From Favolaschia claudopus (Eukaryota; Basidiomycota; Agaricomycetes; Agaricales; Mycenaceae): a stretch of 64,000 nucleotides of DNA. Position 1 is the first letter of the stretch; each line of letters starts with the position of its first letter. The translations under genes were made by a program, and so were the position numbers. The DNA is taken from NCBI GenBank assembly GCA_037176885.1, contig JAWWNJ010000079.1, forward strand, positions 1,116,001 through 1,180,000, read 5' to 3'. This document shows, in pieces, positions 34,311 to 44,271 of the stretch. The notes under the pieces were generated by a model. The model made no database searches. It had not been told where the DNA came from and was given only the letters and a program-made list of their open reading frames with translations.

Positions 34311-34965
34311 CGGCAGCCATTGATGCAGAGCATCCTGCCGCATTCTCCAATAAAGCTGGCTGACTTTTTTTTTTTTTCTCCTTGGTGGGAATCTCTTCAT
34401 CCTAGCGATGCAGAGTTTGGGGGGCCATTGTGATGCTATCATGGGATGAGCATACTCAATTTCTGTTTCATGGCAGGCACCAACCGTGTGGGGGGCACTG
34501 TGATAGGGCTATATTATATTTACTTACTTACACGCTTGCTACCTTACATTCCGCTTGTCAACTATTACATAATAATAACTTGACCACCATATCCTACGGT
34601 TAAGAGGAATCTCACCGAGAGGCGGCGCTACCGCCGAAGGCTAACCACCCAGGACCCGTTGCTAGCCTGAACATGCGTATAACTGTTCCCCGTGCCTCCT
34701 AGGTCACAGGAGCCCGACTGAGGGTCATACAATCCCTTACCGATGGGCTACAACGGCCTTGCGACTCACGACGACCTCCTCCTCCTCGGCTCTTCCTCTA
34801 CGGACACCGTCTAGCGCCGTAGTGGCTGCTTCGGAGGTCCTGCTTCAATACCGTGAAGCCATGCGAACTGGATGCAAGACGACCCGCATCATACCTCACA
34901 GCTCACCCCCTCTTCAAGATTCATCGCCCCGACGAAGACCAAAGCCCAGTAGAATGAACGATCCT
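34311..34965. other. Possible LTR remnant after TGGGGGGC; no gene
   Basis: Holds a T tract (34364-34377) and two TGGGGGGC copies followed by TGTGAT. A purine-rich tract next to TGTGAT could mark the start of an LTR near 34498, but no partner copy is present. Confidence 0.3.
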
Positions 34966-36207
34966 TCAAAATTCTGGATCGCCACGGAAGAGTAGGTTGC
35001 CCTGGGAGTCAATCCGCGCGTCAGACGCGGACACTGCACCGCCTCGCCGTGCCGTCTGTTGGCGACGTCCCCTTTCAGGTCGAACAGCGTCAATGGCCAT
35101 GGGCGAAGGAGCTGCTGAGCGTGGAGAGGGGGATGGGACAGCAGTGGGCATGGCCACCGAGGGGACATGAGGAGTAAAGCTGGAGTGGGGAGTAGGAATA
35201 GGGGACGCCATTACCTGCGTAGGAATAGAGGTGGTAGCAGGGATATGGGGTAGGGAGTGAGAGGCGTGGTAAGAAGACTCCTGTGGTGCGAATCGCACCC
35301 CAGACTTCCTTGGTCGTATAGCGGCGCCAACTGGGCGCAGCTGAGCACTGGCCGCTGGAGGGGGTCGAACCGAAGCAGGGGCCAGAGGCAAATAGGGAGG
35401 GTGTGCGCGCTTCTTCAGCGGGCAAGCGCCCTCACTCGAAACGTCCAGCGAAACCAGCGCCGGGCTAGGAGGGGGAGGGGCAAGGTCCCCAGAAGGGCGT
35501 GACGGACCTTTCTTCTTGGAGCGGATACGCTTACGCATGAACCGCTTCCCAAGCGCAATCAGCGCTTCACCGACTTGCTGGTCGGTACCACGGATAGAGA
35601 CACGGCGCTCCAGGGGGGAAGCCTTATCCGTATAGGCTCGAAGCTGGGCGCCGGAGACGTCGTGCGACTGATGGAGACCCTTACCACCACGGCCAACGAT
35701 ATGCCCGACAACTGAGTCAGGCACCACAAGCGTACAGGAGTAGCGGGACGGTGAGTCCTCAGCAGTAGGGAGGGTTTCGGCAAGTGGTATGGTGGTGTGG
35801 CCGACAGCGATGATAGCAGGGGTAGGGGCTGGGGTTGTAGGGGCAGAGCCCCAGCGAGCACCATCCCAGTGGGAGCGCCAGGCGTGCCCCCGGGGTGTAG
35901 AAGCTGCAGCGTCTCCAAACTCAAGGCGATGGAGGCGATCATGAAGGCGCTCCAGTTCGCTTCGCAGTAGGAATAGAGATCCTGAGGGGCCGAGGGGGTT
36001 GCCATAGCAAGGGAGGTGTGAGGTCGATGGTAGGGTGAGGGCAGAGTAGGAGGTAGAGTGGTCGACTGGGGCTAGGAGAGTGCCAGAGTCGAATAGAAGG
36101 TTTGTTATGCTGTGAGGGGAGAAGGGCCCAGGAACCAAGTTGATAACGAACCTGGGGATCTCTGATCCCCAGCGGACTACTCTATATACAAGAGGTGACG
36201 TAAGATA
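34966..36207 (-). CDS. KH-domain protein, Gag-like, in an LTR context
   Basis: An open frame of about 415 codons runs on the minus strand up to the copia-2 insertion point. Its middle holds a KH RNA-binding domain: RYSCTLVVPDSVVGHIVG, then GRGGKGLHQSHDVSGAQL, with the GxxG loop as GRGG, and a C-terminal helix EALIALGKRFMRKRI. N-terminal to it is a heptad-like stretch (SELERLHDRLHRLEFG) and Pro/Ala-rich linkers; the tail is Pro/Ser-rich and basic, ending LLFRGDPEF. The first codon is unclear because the upstream part looks like an LTR end. KH domains bind single-stranded RNA, which would suit a Gag-like role, but no Pol follows. A host gene remains possible. Confidence 0.6.
   Translation of the reverse strand, partial: YLTSPLVYRVVRWGSEIPRFVINLVPGPFSPHSITNLLFDSGTLLAPVDHSTSYSALTLPSTSHLPCYGNPLGPSGSLFLLRSELERLHDRLHRLEFGDAAASTPRGHAWRSHWDGARWGSAPTTPAPTPAIIAVGHTTIPLAETLPTAEDSPSRYSCTLVVPDSVVGHIVGRGGKGLHQSHDVSGAQLRAYTDKASPLERRVSIRGTDQQVGEALIALGKRFMRKRIRSKKKGPSRPSGDLAPPPPSPALVSLDVSSEGACPLKKRAHPPYLPLAPASVRPPPAASAQLRPVGAAIRPRKSGVRFAPQESSYHASHSLPHIPATTSIPTQVMASPIPTPHSSFTPHVPSVAMPTAVPSPSPRSAAPSPMAIDAVRPERGRRQQTARRGGAVSASDARIDSQGNLLFRGDPEF
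36140..36207 (-). repeat. End of a putative LTR, proximal part
   Basis: On the minus strand this reads through TATATAGAG, then a perfect hairpin, to GTTATCA just before the KH frame. Together with 41391-41766, from which copia-2 separates it, this could form an LTR of about 440 bp starting TGTCAGACTGG. No second LTR is found, so this is tentative. Confidence 0.35.
36151..36172. other. Perfect hairpin CTGGGGATC / GATCCCCAG
   Basis: Nine-base arms around a TCT/AGA loop, located a few bases after a TATATAGA box in the minus-strand reading. It would lie near the 5' end of an RNA started there. Confidence 0.7.
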
Positions 36208-36482
36208 TGTTGAAGTATTTATTTCTCTTCCATTTACCGTACATACCTTACATTCTCCAACTCGCAATCCGTTCCGTTACGCGTCACACATTCCTTATGT
36301 AGCTTTGTGTCACCGTCACATTCCTCAGTCGTTTCCTCCACGACTGAGGTATGTGCACTCGTATCTACTGTCCTTACAGCTTACTGATTCTCCTGGTAGT
36401 TTATACTTACTGTATTCTATCAGGTATATAATACACGAGTCGTTTCCTCCACGACTGAGTTTATACTTACTGTATTCTATCA
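36208..36482 (+). repeat. copia-2 5' LTR
   Basis: Begins TGTTGAAGTATTT and ends TTCTATCA. Inside, the hairpin AGTCGTTTCCTCCACGACT and the phrase TTTATACTTACTGTATTC each occur twice, so the LTR contains its own short duplication. Confidence 0.95.
36425..36431 (+). promoter_or_regulatory. TATA-like box in copia-2 5' LTR
   Basis: TATATAA lies about 50 bases before the end of the LTR. The position suits an LTR promoter; activity is inferred. Confidence 0.4.
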
Positions 36483-36493
36483 GGTTATGGGCC
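36483..36493 (+). other. copia-2 primer binding site
   Basis: GGTTATGGGCC starts directly after the LTR and matches the complement of the initiator tRNA-Met anticodon arm, as in copia-1. Confidence 0.8.
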
Positions 36494-36636
36494 ACCGCGC
36501 CTCTGCTTAATCTCAGCCAGTACCGGACCGCTACTTGTCGAAAACTCGACGACTCTTTTTATTATCTCATTCCCCACATCTACCCTGCTTCCCGCCACAT
36601 TCTACGCCAAACTTGTCGACTTCTCGCTGACACGTC

Positions 36637-39600
36637 ATGCCCGATCCGGACACCAAAACTTCGACAACTTCTTCCTGGGATTTACCCCACGGCGCTGGGA
36701 CTTTCTTTCCGCGCGGGGAGGACCGCCTCAAGGACGAAACCGGGTACTTCCCGTGGTCCAAACGGATGAAGTCAGCGTACAAGACCTTAACCTCCCCTCT
36801 TGTACTGCCGCATAGCCTCACTGGCCAGGTACGGCATATAATAGAACTTCAAGTCAAGTCAAGTCAAGTCAAGACAATCGAAATCTGGGATATTGTTTCC
36901 ACGGTATCTAAGCCGGGGGACAAGGCGTCTGCGGAGGAGCACAGGATTTGGAAGAAGAAGGACAGGTCCGCACTCTCATATTTGCTGTCTTCTGTCGACA
37001 GCGAGCTCGTCGTCAAAGTCTCAGACTACGACACTGTCCACCAAGCTTGGACCGCTCTCGAGACCGAGTTTGGGCAGACTGGGACTGGGGGTATTATGCT
37101 CTGGTTGCGTCAGCTCACTCGTCCCCTCCTTGACGATGACACGCTCGCACTCGATCAGCATGTGAAGGACTTCCAGAAAGCGCAGACTCATCTTACGAAG
37201 GCCGGATTCAGTATCCCCGGTCCTATCGTTAGCGCCATCTTCCTCTCCACTCTTCCCTCCGATCCAGACGACCCCAAATCCTACTATTCCCTTGTCCAGA
37301 GCGCCAAGATTGACGACACAACTACTCTGGTCTCTACGATACAGGGTGTCCTCGATTCCCGTCGCCGCAGAAAGTCCCCGAAGACCGAGGGTCAGTCGCA
37401 GGAGTCTGCCCTCGCAGCGTTGGAGCACGCTGCCATTGCTCGCGGTACGAAATTCTGTCGTAACTGCAAGCATGAAGGTCATATCGCGGACGACTTCTGG
37501 CAACCGGGTGGCGGTAAGGCCGGTCAGGGCCCGAAGCAGCAGCAGCATAAAAAGAAGGGGAAGAGGGGTAAGGGCAAGGAGAAGGCCCACAATACGGATG
37601 GAGGGGGAGACGAAAAATCCAATAATGTACGCTTCAAGAAATGCTTAATGGCCTCCGTGGCCGACTTCTCCTCTTACTCCCTGCGTGATGAGAGCATTCC
37701 GGCTACACCTCCGACGTCATCCTCCCAGACCAACAACTCCGCGTACAGTGCACGTACAGCGGGTGCGTCTACCATCATCGATTCCGGTACATCGACACAC
37801 ATTCACTCCGTTCGACGCGACTTCGTTTCTTACGCCCAAGCCGTATCCGGAAACATCAGCGGGTTCGGCAACGGTTCGAGGAAAATCGAGGTTCGCGGTG
37901 AAGCACAGCTACTAGCGTCCCATCCTAAGGGTGGTAACGTCCGACTCAGGTTGAAAGATACCTGTTATGTCCCTGACTCTCAGCCGACGCTTATATCAGT
38001 GTCGCGGCTTGATCAGGCGGACTGTTACACCGTCTTTGGCGGTGGACGCTGTGTTACCTTTGAGAAGGGTGACAGTGGCAAGCTCATCCGCAACCTCATT
38101 TCGTCCGAGAAGGTTATTCTGACCGCCTCTCTCGGCAGCGATCGCCTCTATCACCTCGATTCCTCCTCGTCGACGGAGAATTCTTTTTCGACCTCGTCTC
38201 GACCTCCGACCTCAAAGCTTGAGGAGCTGCATCAGCGTCTAGGGCATCTAGGCTACTCTGCGCTGCGCGCTCTCGTTCGGAAGGGTCACATTTCAGGTGT
38301 GAAACTATCTATGGCGGAACTCAATGCTGAGCCGCCGGTATGTCAATCTTGCATGGAGGGCAAGATGACTCGTGCCTCTTTTCCTCCTTCGGAAGAGGAA
38401 AATGCCGAACATATTCTCGATCACGTTCATTCAGATCTTTGGACTGCTCCAGTCCGTACTCTGAACGGATCGAAATATGCCCTCGCTTTCACCGATGACT
38501 GCTCTCGCTGGATTTGGATGTTTTACCTGCGTCACAAGAGTGATGCAGTAGCTGCATTCAAGGAGTGGTTGGAGATGGTCGAGCGTGAGACAGGTCGCAA
38601 GCTTAAGGTCTGGCACGTCGATAATGGGGGTGAATTTATCAACGAAGACCTGAAGCGGTTCTTGAAGGCACGTGGTATTCAGCTCAAAACCAGCGCTCCA
38701 CGTACTCCTGAACAGAACGGTGTTGCCGAACGTCAGTTTAGGTCTATTTTTGACCGCGTTCGCACCGTCCTCATCGACGCGGACCTGCCGCTTAGCATGT
38801 GGGCTGAGGCCAGCAATTACATGGTCTATGTCAAAAACCGTAACCCACACAGCGCTCTCGACCTTCGTACCCCTTTCTCCATCCGCTTCCCAAACCGCAA
38901 ACAGCCGAAGTACAGGTCTTTTCACCGTTTCGGTTGCAGGGCTTACCTCTATAATGACAATCCTAATCGCAAAAAGTTCGACCATCGCGGCGAATCGGTT
39001 ATTTTTGTTGGGTACCCGGATGATCGCAAGGCTTGGAAGGTTTATCGCCCCTCAAAGCGTACCTTCGGATCGTCGCCTCATATCATATTCGACGACAACT
39101 CAAATTGTGGGGAATTTCGGACTGAGGGGGAGATACACTCATACAAATATTCTTCTCTCAAATCGTCTTCGACCGAAGCTGATGATGATGATTACAGCCC
39201 TCCTTCCTCCACTTCTACGCCTCCAACTGCCAATCCGGTACCTCCTCGTGCACCATCCCCTCCTGCTCCGGCTGGACCTGCGGATGTCGTGTCACAACCT
39301 AAACCCCGGGCACCTCGTCAACCTCGTCCTCTACCACCTCCGCGCGACACATCTACCCGTATCCGGGAAGCCGCTGAGCTCAAGGCCGCCGCCGCAAACC
39401 TTAATTTAGGCTTAGCAGCAGCGCCAGCTCCAGAGGACCCTGACCGTGCGCCGGAAGATTCTGCTTTCGCGGAATCCTGGGACGAATTTGAGTACGCTCA
39501 TATCATTGGTCCCGGCGAGGTTCCTCGCAACTACAAGGAAGCGATGGAATCGCCCGATCGTTCCGAGTGGGAGAGCGCGATGGAAGTCGAGCTCGATAGC

Positions 39601-41108
39601 ATTGCGAGGATGGGTACATGGGAACTTGTCCCACCACCTCCCGGTGTGACTCCGCTTGGTTCGCTCTGGGTCTATGCCTTGAAGCACGACAGTACTGGTG
39701 CCATCACTCGGTACAAAGCTCGTCTATGTGCTCAGGGTACACCCCAGCGGCCAGGTATAGATTCTTCGATGTCTTTTGCTCCTGTTGTGAAGTCAGAGTC
39801 GCTTCGTTACCTCCTAACCCTAGCTGCAAAGCTGGACTGGGAATTTCACGTTGTGGACGTCGACTCCGCCTTTCTCAACAGCGAGACGGATCCAGACGAG
39901 CCACCTATCTACATGCGACAGCCTCAGGGCGATCGTGTTCGTGGAAAGGAGGACTATGTCTGTCTCCTGAAAAGGGGAATTTACGGGTTAAAGCAAGCCG
40001 CACTTCTCTGGTACCAAAAGTTACGTTCCATTTTGGTCAAGATTAGTTTCCGGGTGTGCATCGCTGATCCGTGCGTCTTTATTCGTCGCCTGGAGAAGGC
40101 TATTTCCATCATCAGCGCCCACGTTGATGATCTTGGATTATTCTGCTCCTCTGTTGCAGAGGTCAAACTTTTAAAGAAGCAGATTTCCGAGCATGTCCGA
40201 ATCAAGGACTTGGGAGAGTCAAAATCCATTAATTAATCTTGGCCTCGAAATCCTGCGTGATCGTGCGAACCGCACCATCTCCTTGTCTCATCGCTTCTAT
40301 ATTGACTCGATTGTGGCTCGGTATCGCATGGAGGATGCACGGCCCGTATACTCGCCAGTCAACACGTCGGCCGCTCCGCTTTCCAAGTCTCAATCTCCTC
40401 AGACTTCGGAAGAACTCCAGCGCATGGCCAACGTACCCTACCAGCACGCCGTTGGTTCGCTTATGCATACCGCTGTTCAATGCCGTCCAGACATCACAAA
40501 GGCAGCCCAGTCCGTATCGCAATTTAGCTCCAACCCCGGTGAAGCTCATTGCGAAGCCGTTAAACGGATCCTCGCGTACCTCAAAACCACACGCGACTCT
40601 GTCCTTGTTCTAGGCGGCAATGAAGACCTTACCCTTCACGCTTTCAGCAATTCAGATTGGGCAAACTCAAAGGATCACGCCCGATCCATTTCTGGGTATG
40701 CTGTCTTCATCGGATCCAGCTTAATCGCTTGGTCAGCGAAGAAGCAAACCTCCACGGCTCTTTCGACTGGCGAAGCCGAGCTCTACGCTGGCACACACGT
40801 CGGGCGTGAAATCATGTGGCTCCGCTCTCTTCTGTTCGAGCTTGGTTTCTTACTACCTCCCGGACCGACTTCACAATACTTCCACCATCCGGATGATTGT
40901 CAATACTGATGAAGTCACCGCTCGAACGAAGCACATCCACATTGCCATCTGGTGGATCCGTGAAGCAGTCCTCCATCGCTGCATCGTCCCTGTTTACGTC
41001 CCTACGGAAGTGAATGTTGCCGACTTATTCACGAAACCATTGTCGGCACCACGCCACAAGACTCTCGTCAAAATGTTGGGCATGGCTCCCCGACCGGATG
41101 CTCGTTGA
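36637..41108 (+). pseudogene. copia-2 Gag-Pol polyprotein with two frameshifts
   Basis: The frame opens at 36637 and runs 1199 codons. Gag has a knuckle CRNCKHEGHIADDF in which the last Cys is Phe (TTC). Protease: IIDSGTSTHIHS. Integrase: HHCC finger, then DLW, HVDNGGEF and NGVAERQ supplying Asp, Asp, Glu. Reverse transcriptase: YKARLCAQG, DVDSAFLNSE, IYGLKQA and AHVDDLG. At about 40226 a 4-base tandem repeat (TAATTAAT) shifts the frame; with one copy the protein reads SINLGLEILRD. RNase H follows (SDWANS, SISGYAVF, STGEAELYA). A second frameshift near 40880 precedes ARTKHIHIAIWWI and the end at 41108. Gag through most of RT looks intact. Confidence 0.92.
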
Positions 41109-41115
41109 GGGGGAG
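41105..41115 (+). other. copia-2 polypurine tract
   Basis: TTGAGGGGGAG overlaps the stop codon of Pol and abuts the 3' LTR. Confidence 0.85.
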
Positions 41116-41390
41116 TGTTGAAGTATTTATTTCTCTTCCATTTACCGTACATACCTTACATTCTCCAACTCGCAATCCGTTCCGTTACGCGTCACACATT
41201 CCTTATGTAGCTTTGTGTCACCGTCATATTCCTCAGTCGTTTCCTCCACGACTGAGGTATGTGCACTCGTATCTACTGTCCTTACAGCTTACTGATTCTC
41301 CTGGTAGTTTATACTTACTGTATTCTATCAGGTATATAATACACGAGTCGTTTCCTCCACGACTGAGTTTATACTTACTGTATTCTATCA
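41116..41390 (+). repeat. copia-2 3' LTR
   Basis: 275 bp, one mismatch found against the 5' LTR, followed by the target duplication AGATA. Confidence 0.95.
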
Positions 41391-41766
41391 AGATATGACA
41401 TAAGTAGCACAGCATGATGTCTTCTGGACAGAGAACTTCTACTCAAGTTGGAAGACGTCATAGCTGTGGAGTCCCCTGACAGGCGACCGCATAGTCGCCC
41501 ACTGCTCAGGACACCGGCTCCCATGGCCGCGCGTCTCGCCTATTGTACTGGCCGCATAGCCACTTGCCCTCTACCGTCCTGAGGACCGGAATCCTGATTA
41601 CATTACAGTCATATCGCAGGAAGCGGAGGATGCCTTCGAGAACTTCAAGTTCGTACCATACACAGTGCTGACACCGTCGGCCCGCGAGTCGTACAGCCGA
41701 GACGAAGACGAGTTCTCGGCCGTGCAAGTAAGACAAGGAGAGACCCACGCCTCCCCCAGTCTGACA
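41391..41766 (-). repeat. Putative LTR, distal part (start TGTCAGACTGG)
   Basis: On the minus strand it begins TGTCAGACTGGGGGAGGCG at 41766. The same 19 bases occur on the plus strand at 43305-43323, upstream of a gag remnant. This supports an LTR start shared by two elements in opposite orientation. Confidence 0.35.
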
Positions 41767-41962
41767 TTCCCAAATAGGGAAATACTTACTTACCAAATGC
41801 AGTAATAGGCGGGAACCCAGTGGTGGATGTATCCTACCGGTTGGTATGCTTTGCTGTGGTCACTCTCGTCGATTGGTAATTCATATGTTCCAGTAAGTTG
41901 GACGGTCGTGAAGAGGGTTCGGTTCGAACCCGCTGGCACGTTTTAATTTTTATCGTGAAACT

Positions 41963-41964
<2 letters not shown>

Positions 41965-41999
<35 letters not shown>
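41965..41999. repeat. Poly(T) run of 35
   Basis: An uninterrupted 35-base T run followed by T-rich interrupted sequence. It could be the poly(A) of a minus-strand retrocopy, but no recognisable retrocopy ends here. Confidence 0.6.
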
Positions 42000-42000
42000 C

Positions 42001-43304
42001 TGGTTTTGTTTTGTTTTTGGGACACCGTACTTTTTTGCCGGCGAGTCCCTCGTTTCCTAACGTGAATAGGATATGTTCGGCGCCTTTTCTTTTTCTTAAT
42101 AATTCTATAGAGCAGCACATCATCAAAAATACCGCAGACCACTTGTTTGAAGTCAGTCTATCAAGGTTTTCTTGAGAAGCAAAAATGTGCATTCATTATA
42201 ACCATCCCACTCTATCATCCTGACCTCAAGGAATGCCCCAGGGCTCCATGTGGAATAACTCAGTCTCAAAACATTCGATGAAAGTCAAGGGGGAACCGAT
42301 CCGCGAAATCTACACTAAGGATCGAAGTTTTTTTGCGGACCCCCCACCCTTCTCAAATAGGGAATTCCCTTTTTTGGACGCGATCAATTCCCTTTCTCGG
42401 ACGCGATCAATCACTCACACGCTGTCGGTGACGCGTGTATCTTGGCCCTTGCTTTGCTCCTTCACTCTCTACCGCGCGTATATGACTCTCGGACATCAGC
42501 AAGACCATAACTTGGCAATACACATGTGTCTACTCGAATGAATCTGATTATTCTTGACTCATCTGCACTTTTTCGCACCTCTGCAAGACTCGCACACCCA
42601 TGGCTTCCGACCATCAGCGTCAACACATTCAGAGTGGAACTGAGAAGAAGTGAGAGCTGTACATGTAAGAAATGAGAGGCATACCCAGACTGTCTCGCAT
42701 CCCGCCCTGCTGCAAAAATTGCCGTGTATGCCTTAATCACCGAGGGTAAATACAATCAAGTATCAATAACTCGCTGTTAGCCGGCCTTACAGTGATTCCA
42801 TCGCTTGTGGGCACTATAATTTGTTACACAAGGCTTCAAGTACCGTATCTCGTTCTGTCGCGCCAGCAAGTCTCCCACATGGTCGTTGCCTAGCATTGCT
42901 TCTCGTACTGCCGCAACCCTGTCAAGCACCAACGCAAAGCTCCTAAACTCTTGCCTGGAACCCTACGTCTCCTGCTGCGCCGTCGTGTCCCCTTCTCCGC
43001 CAGCCTTGGACTTAGAATCACCCTCAGTCTTTTGGCATTCATGGGCGCAGGAGCATCCTAGCTTCTCAGCTCGAGTTTCTTTAAGTATTTGACTGCTTCC
43101 GCGCGGTAACGCTTCCGCTCTTACCGTTCTATACCCTTGTTTCTCGCTGGTACATATAATGCAATTTTTAGAAAATCTGGATATTCGAAATATTCAATGC
43201 GTAGTATGGTCAAAGGAAGCGTGCCTCGTGCAGTTTCCTCCCCGTGTATGCACGGTCAGACTGACGAACGTAAGCCTGACACGTGCTGGGAAACCATGCC
43301 GTAA
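42001..43304. other. No recognisable gene
   Basis: Contains a short direct repeat (GACGCGATCAAT near 42379 and 42401). No frame shows a recognisable domain on either strand. Confidence 0.4.
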
Positions 43305-43761
43305 TGTCAGACTGGGGGAGGCGAAGGGGTTTTTAAATTTAAGACAAGTGCCTAGTTGCACTGTATGTCATCGTGGAGTAAGGCATGTGACTTGGCCCGG
43401 GATCATTGCCGACTGCTCCGAGCTTGTGGGAACTAGTTACCATATGTTTCAAATATGTTTACTGCACCTAGCGTGGGAATCCTCAGCCTTTCTTCTCTTC
43501 GGATTCTCCCTGGCTAGGTGCGCTGTGATGTATTCTTACTTAGTAGCTTCTTAATTAACTTCGGACTCTCCCTCGCTAGACCCTCGAGATATCTCGGATC
43601 CTAAAGGTTGCCCTCACAGCAGAAGAAAGGCTCCAAGGGCTTAACTGGTCAAGATTGCGCGCTTTGGCGATTTTTCAGACGCTTCGTCGGACTCCTCCTC
43701 TGCTGTCTCGGACGCGCAAACCGCGAATCTTGCCCCCTCCTCCCCCTCTCTAGAACCTACC
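43305..43761 (+). repeat. Putative 5' LTR and leader of a gag remnant
   Basis: Starts TGTCAGACTGGGGGAGGCG and leads to a Gag-like start at 43762. The right LTR edge is not fixed; CTAGGTGC and TTCTCCCT recur within it. No 3' LTR is present. Confidence 0.35.
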
Positions 43762-44271
43762 ATGACCGACTCTGCCGCCGCTGCTGCAGCCGCCGCCGAG
43801 CGGATGGATAGGCACGAGAGGACTGTTGACCGTCTGGTCGAGCTTTTTCAAACCGCTGCCAATCCTCCCACTACTCCTGCTCCGACCCCTGCCGCTCATC
43901 CAGAGCCTCCGGCCGAGAGTCCAAGACTCTTTGCCAACCTCACACCGGCAGCAAAAACGGTCCTTCGACCGAACCCCCCTTTCGTCTTTTCGTCTTTGAC
44001 GGCGACCGCTGGGCTGGCCGGGCCTTCCTTCACTCAGCTCGGACTTACATCCGACTGGTTCCGGAGGCGTTTGTCGAAGGCGGCGAGATGTCTGAGGAAA
44101 ATGGCAGTGCGTTTCACCATGGTGATTATGCCCGGTATATGGCGGAAGTATCAAATGAGAATGAACAAGGGAAATTTTTACACCGAGCTTCAAGCGCATA
44201 CACAATCGCGTCACGGTGCTCACACGTTTCCCTCTCCCCAACGGACCCCCATCGCCTGGGCCTTGAAGTGA
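43762..44271 (+). pseudogene. Ty3/gypsy-like Gag remnant
   Basis: It begins MTDSAAAAAAAAERMDRHER, with a helix VDRLVELFQTAANPP and Pro/Ala linkers, then LRPNPPFVF. There an 8-base direct repeat (TCGTCTTT twice, about 43984-43999) shifts the frame. In the other frame the protein goes on DGDRWAGRAFLHS, RTYIRLVPEAFVEGGEMSEE, the start of a retrotransposon Gag domain. It then decays, and no zinc knuckle or Pol follows. Confidence 0.6.

Larger units (their letters stand above)
30466..34496 (+). repeat. Recurring TGGGGGGC octamer, eight same-strand copies
   Basis: TGGGGGGC occurs at 30466, 30751, 31160, 31791, 32061, 32639, 34418 and 34489, always on the plus strand. The surroundings are mostly different. 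The last two are followed by CATTGTGAT and ACTGTGAT. Some copies may be polypurine tracts of eroded LTR elements or marks of a degenerate repeat unit. Confidence 0.6.
36208..41390 (+). mobile_element. Ty1/copia LTR retrotransposon, copia-2
   Basis: A 5183-bp element flanked by the perfect 5-bp duplication AGATA (36203-36207 and 41391-41395). LTRs are 275 bp, with a single difference found (C at 36319, T at 41227). Primer site, polypurine tract and gag-pol domain order are all present. It is a different family from copia-1: the LTRs are unrelated apart from TGTTG, though both use the same primer tRNA. It sits within the putative LTR of the KH element. Two frameshifts in Pol make this copy defective. 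Confidence 0.97.

Noticed and set aside
36850..36875. AAGTC pentamer repeat inside copia-2 gag
   Set aside because: It is a short in-frame coding repeat (QVKSSQVK); no sign of a separate function.
41834..42192. Lys-rich minus-strand frames
   Set aside because: They are produced by the 35-base T run and adjacent T-rich DNA.
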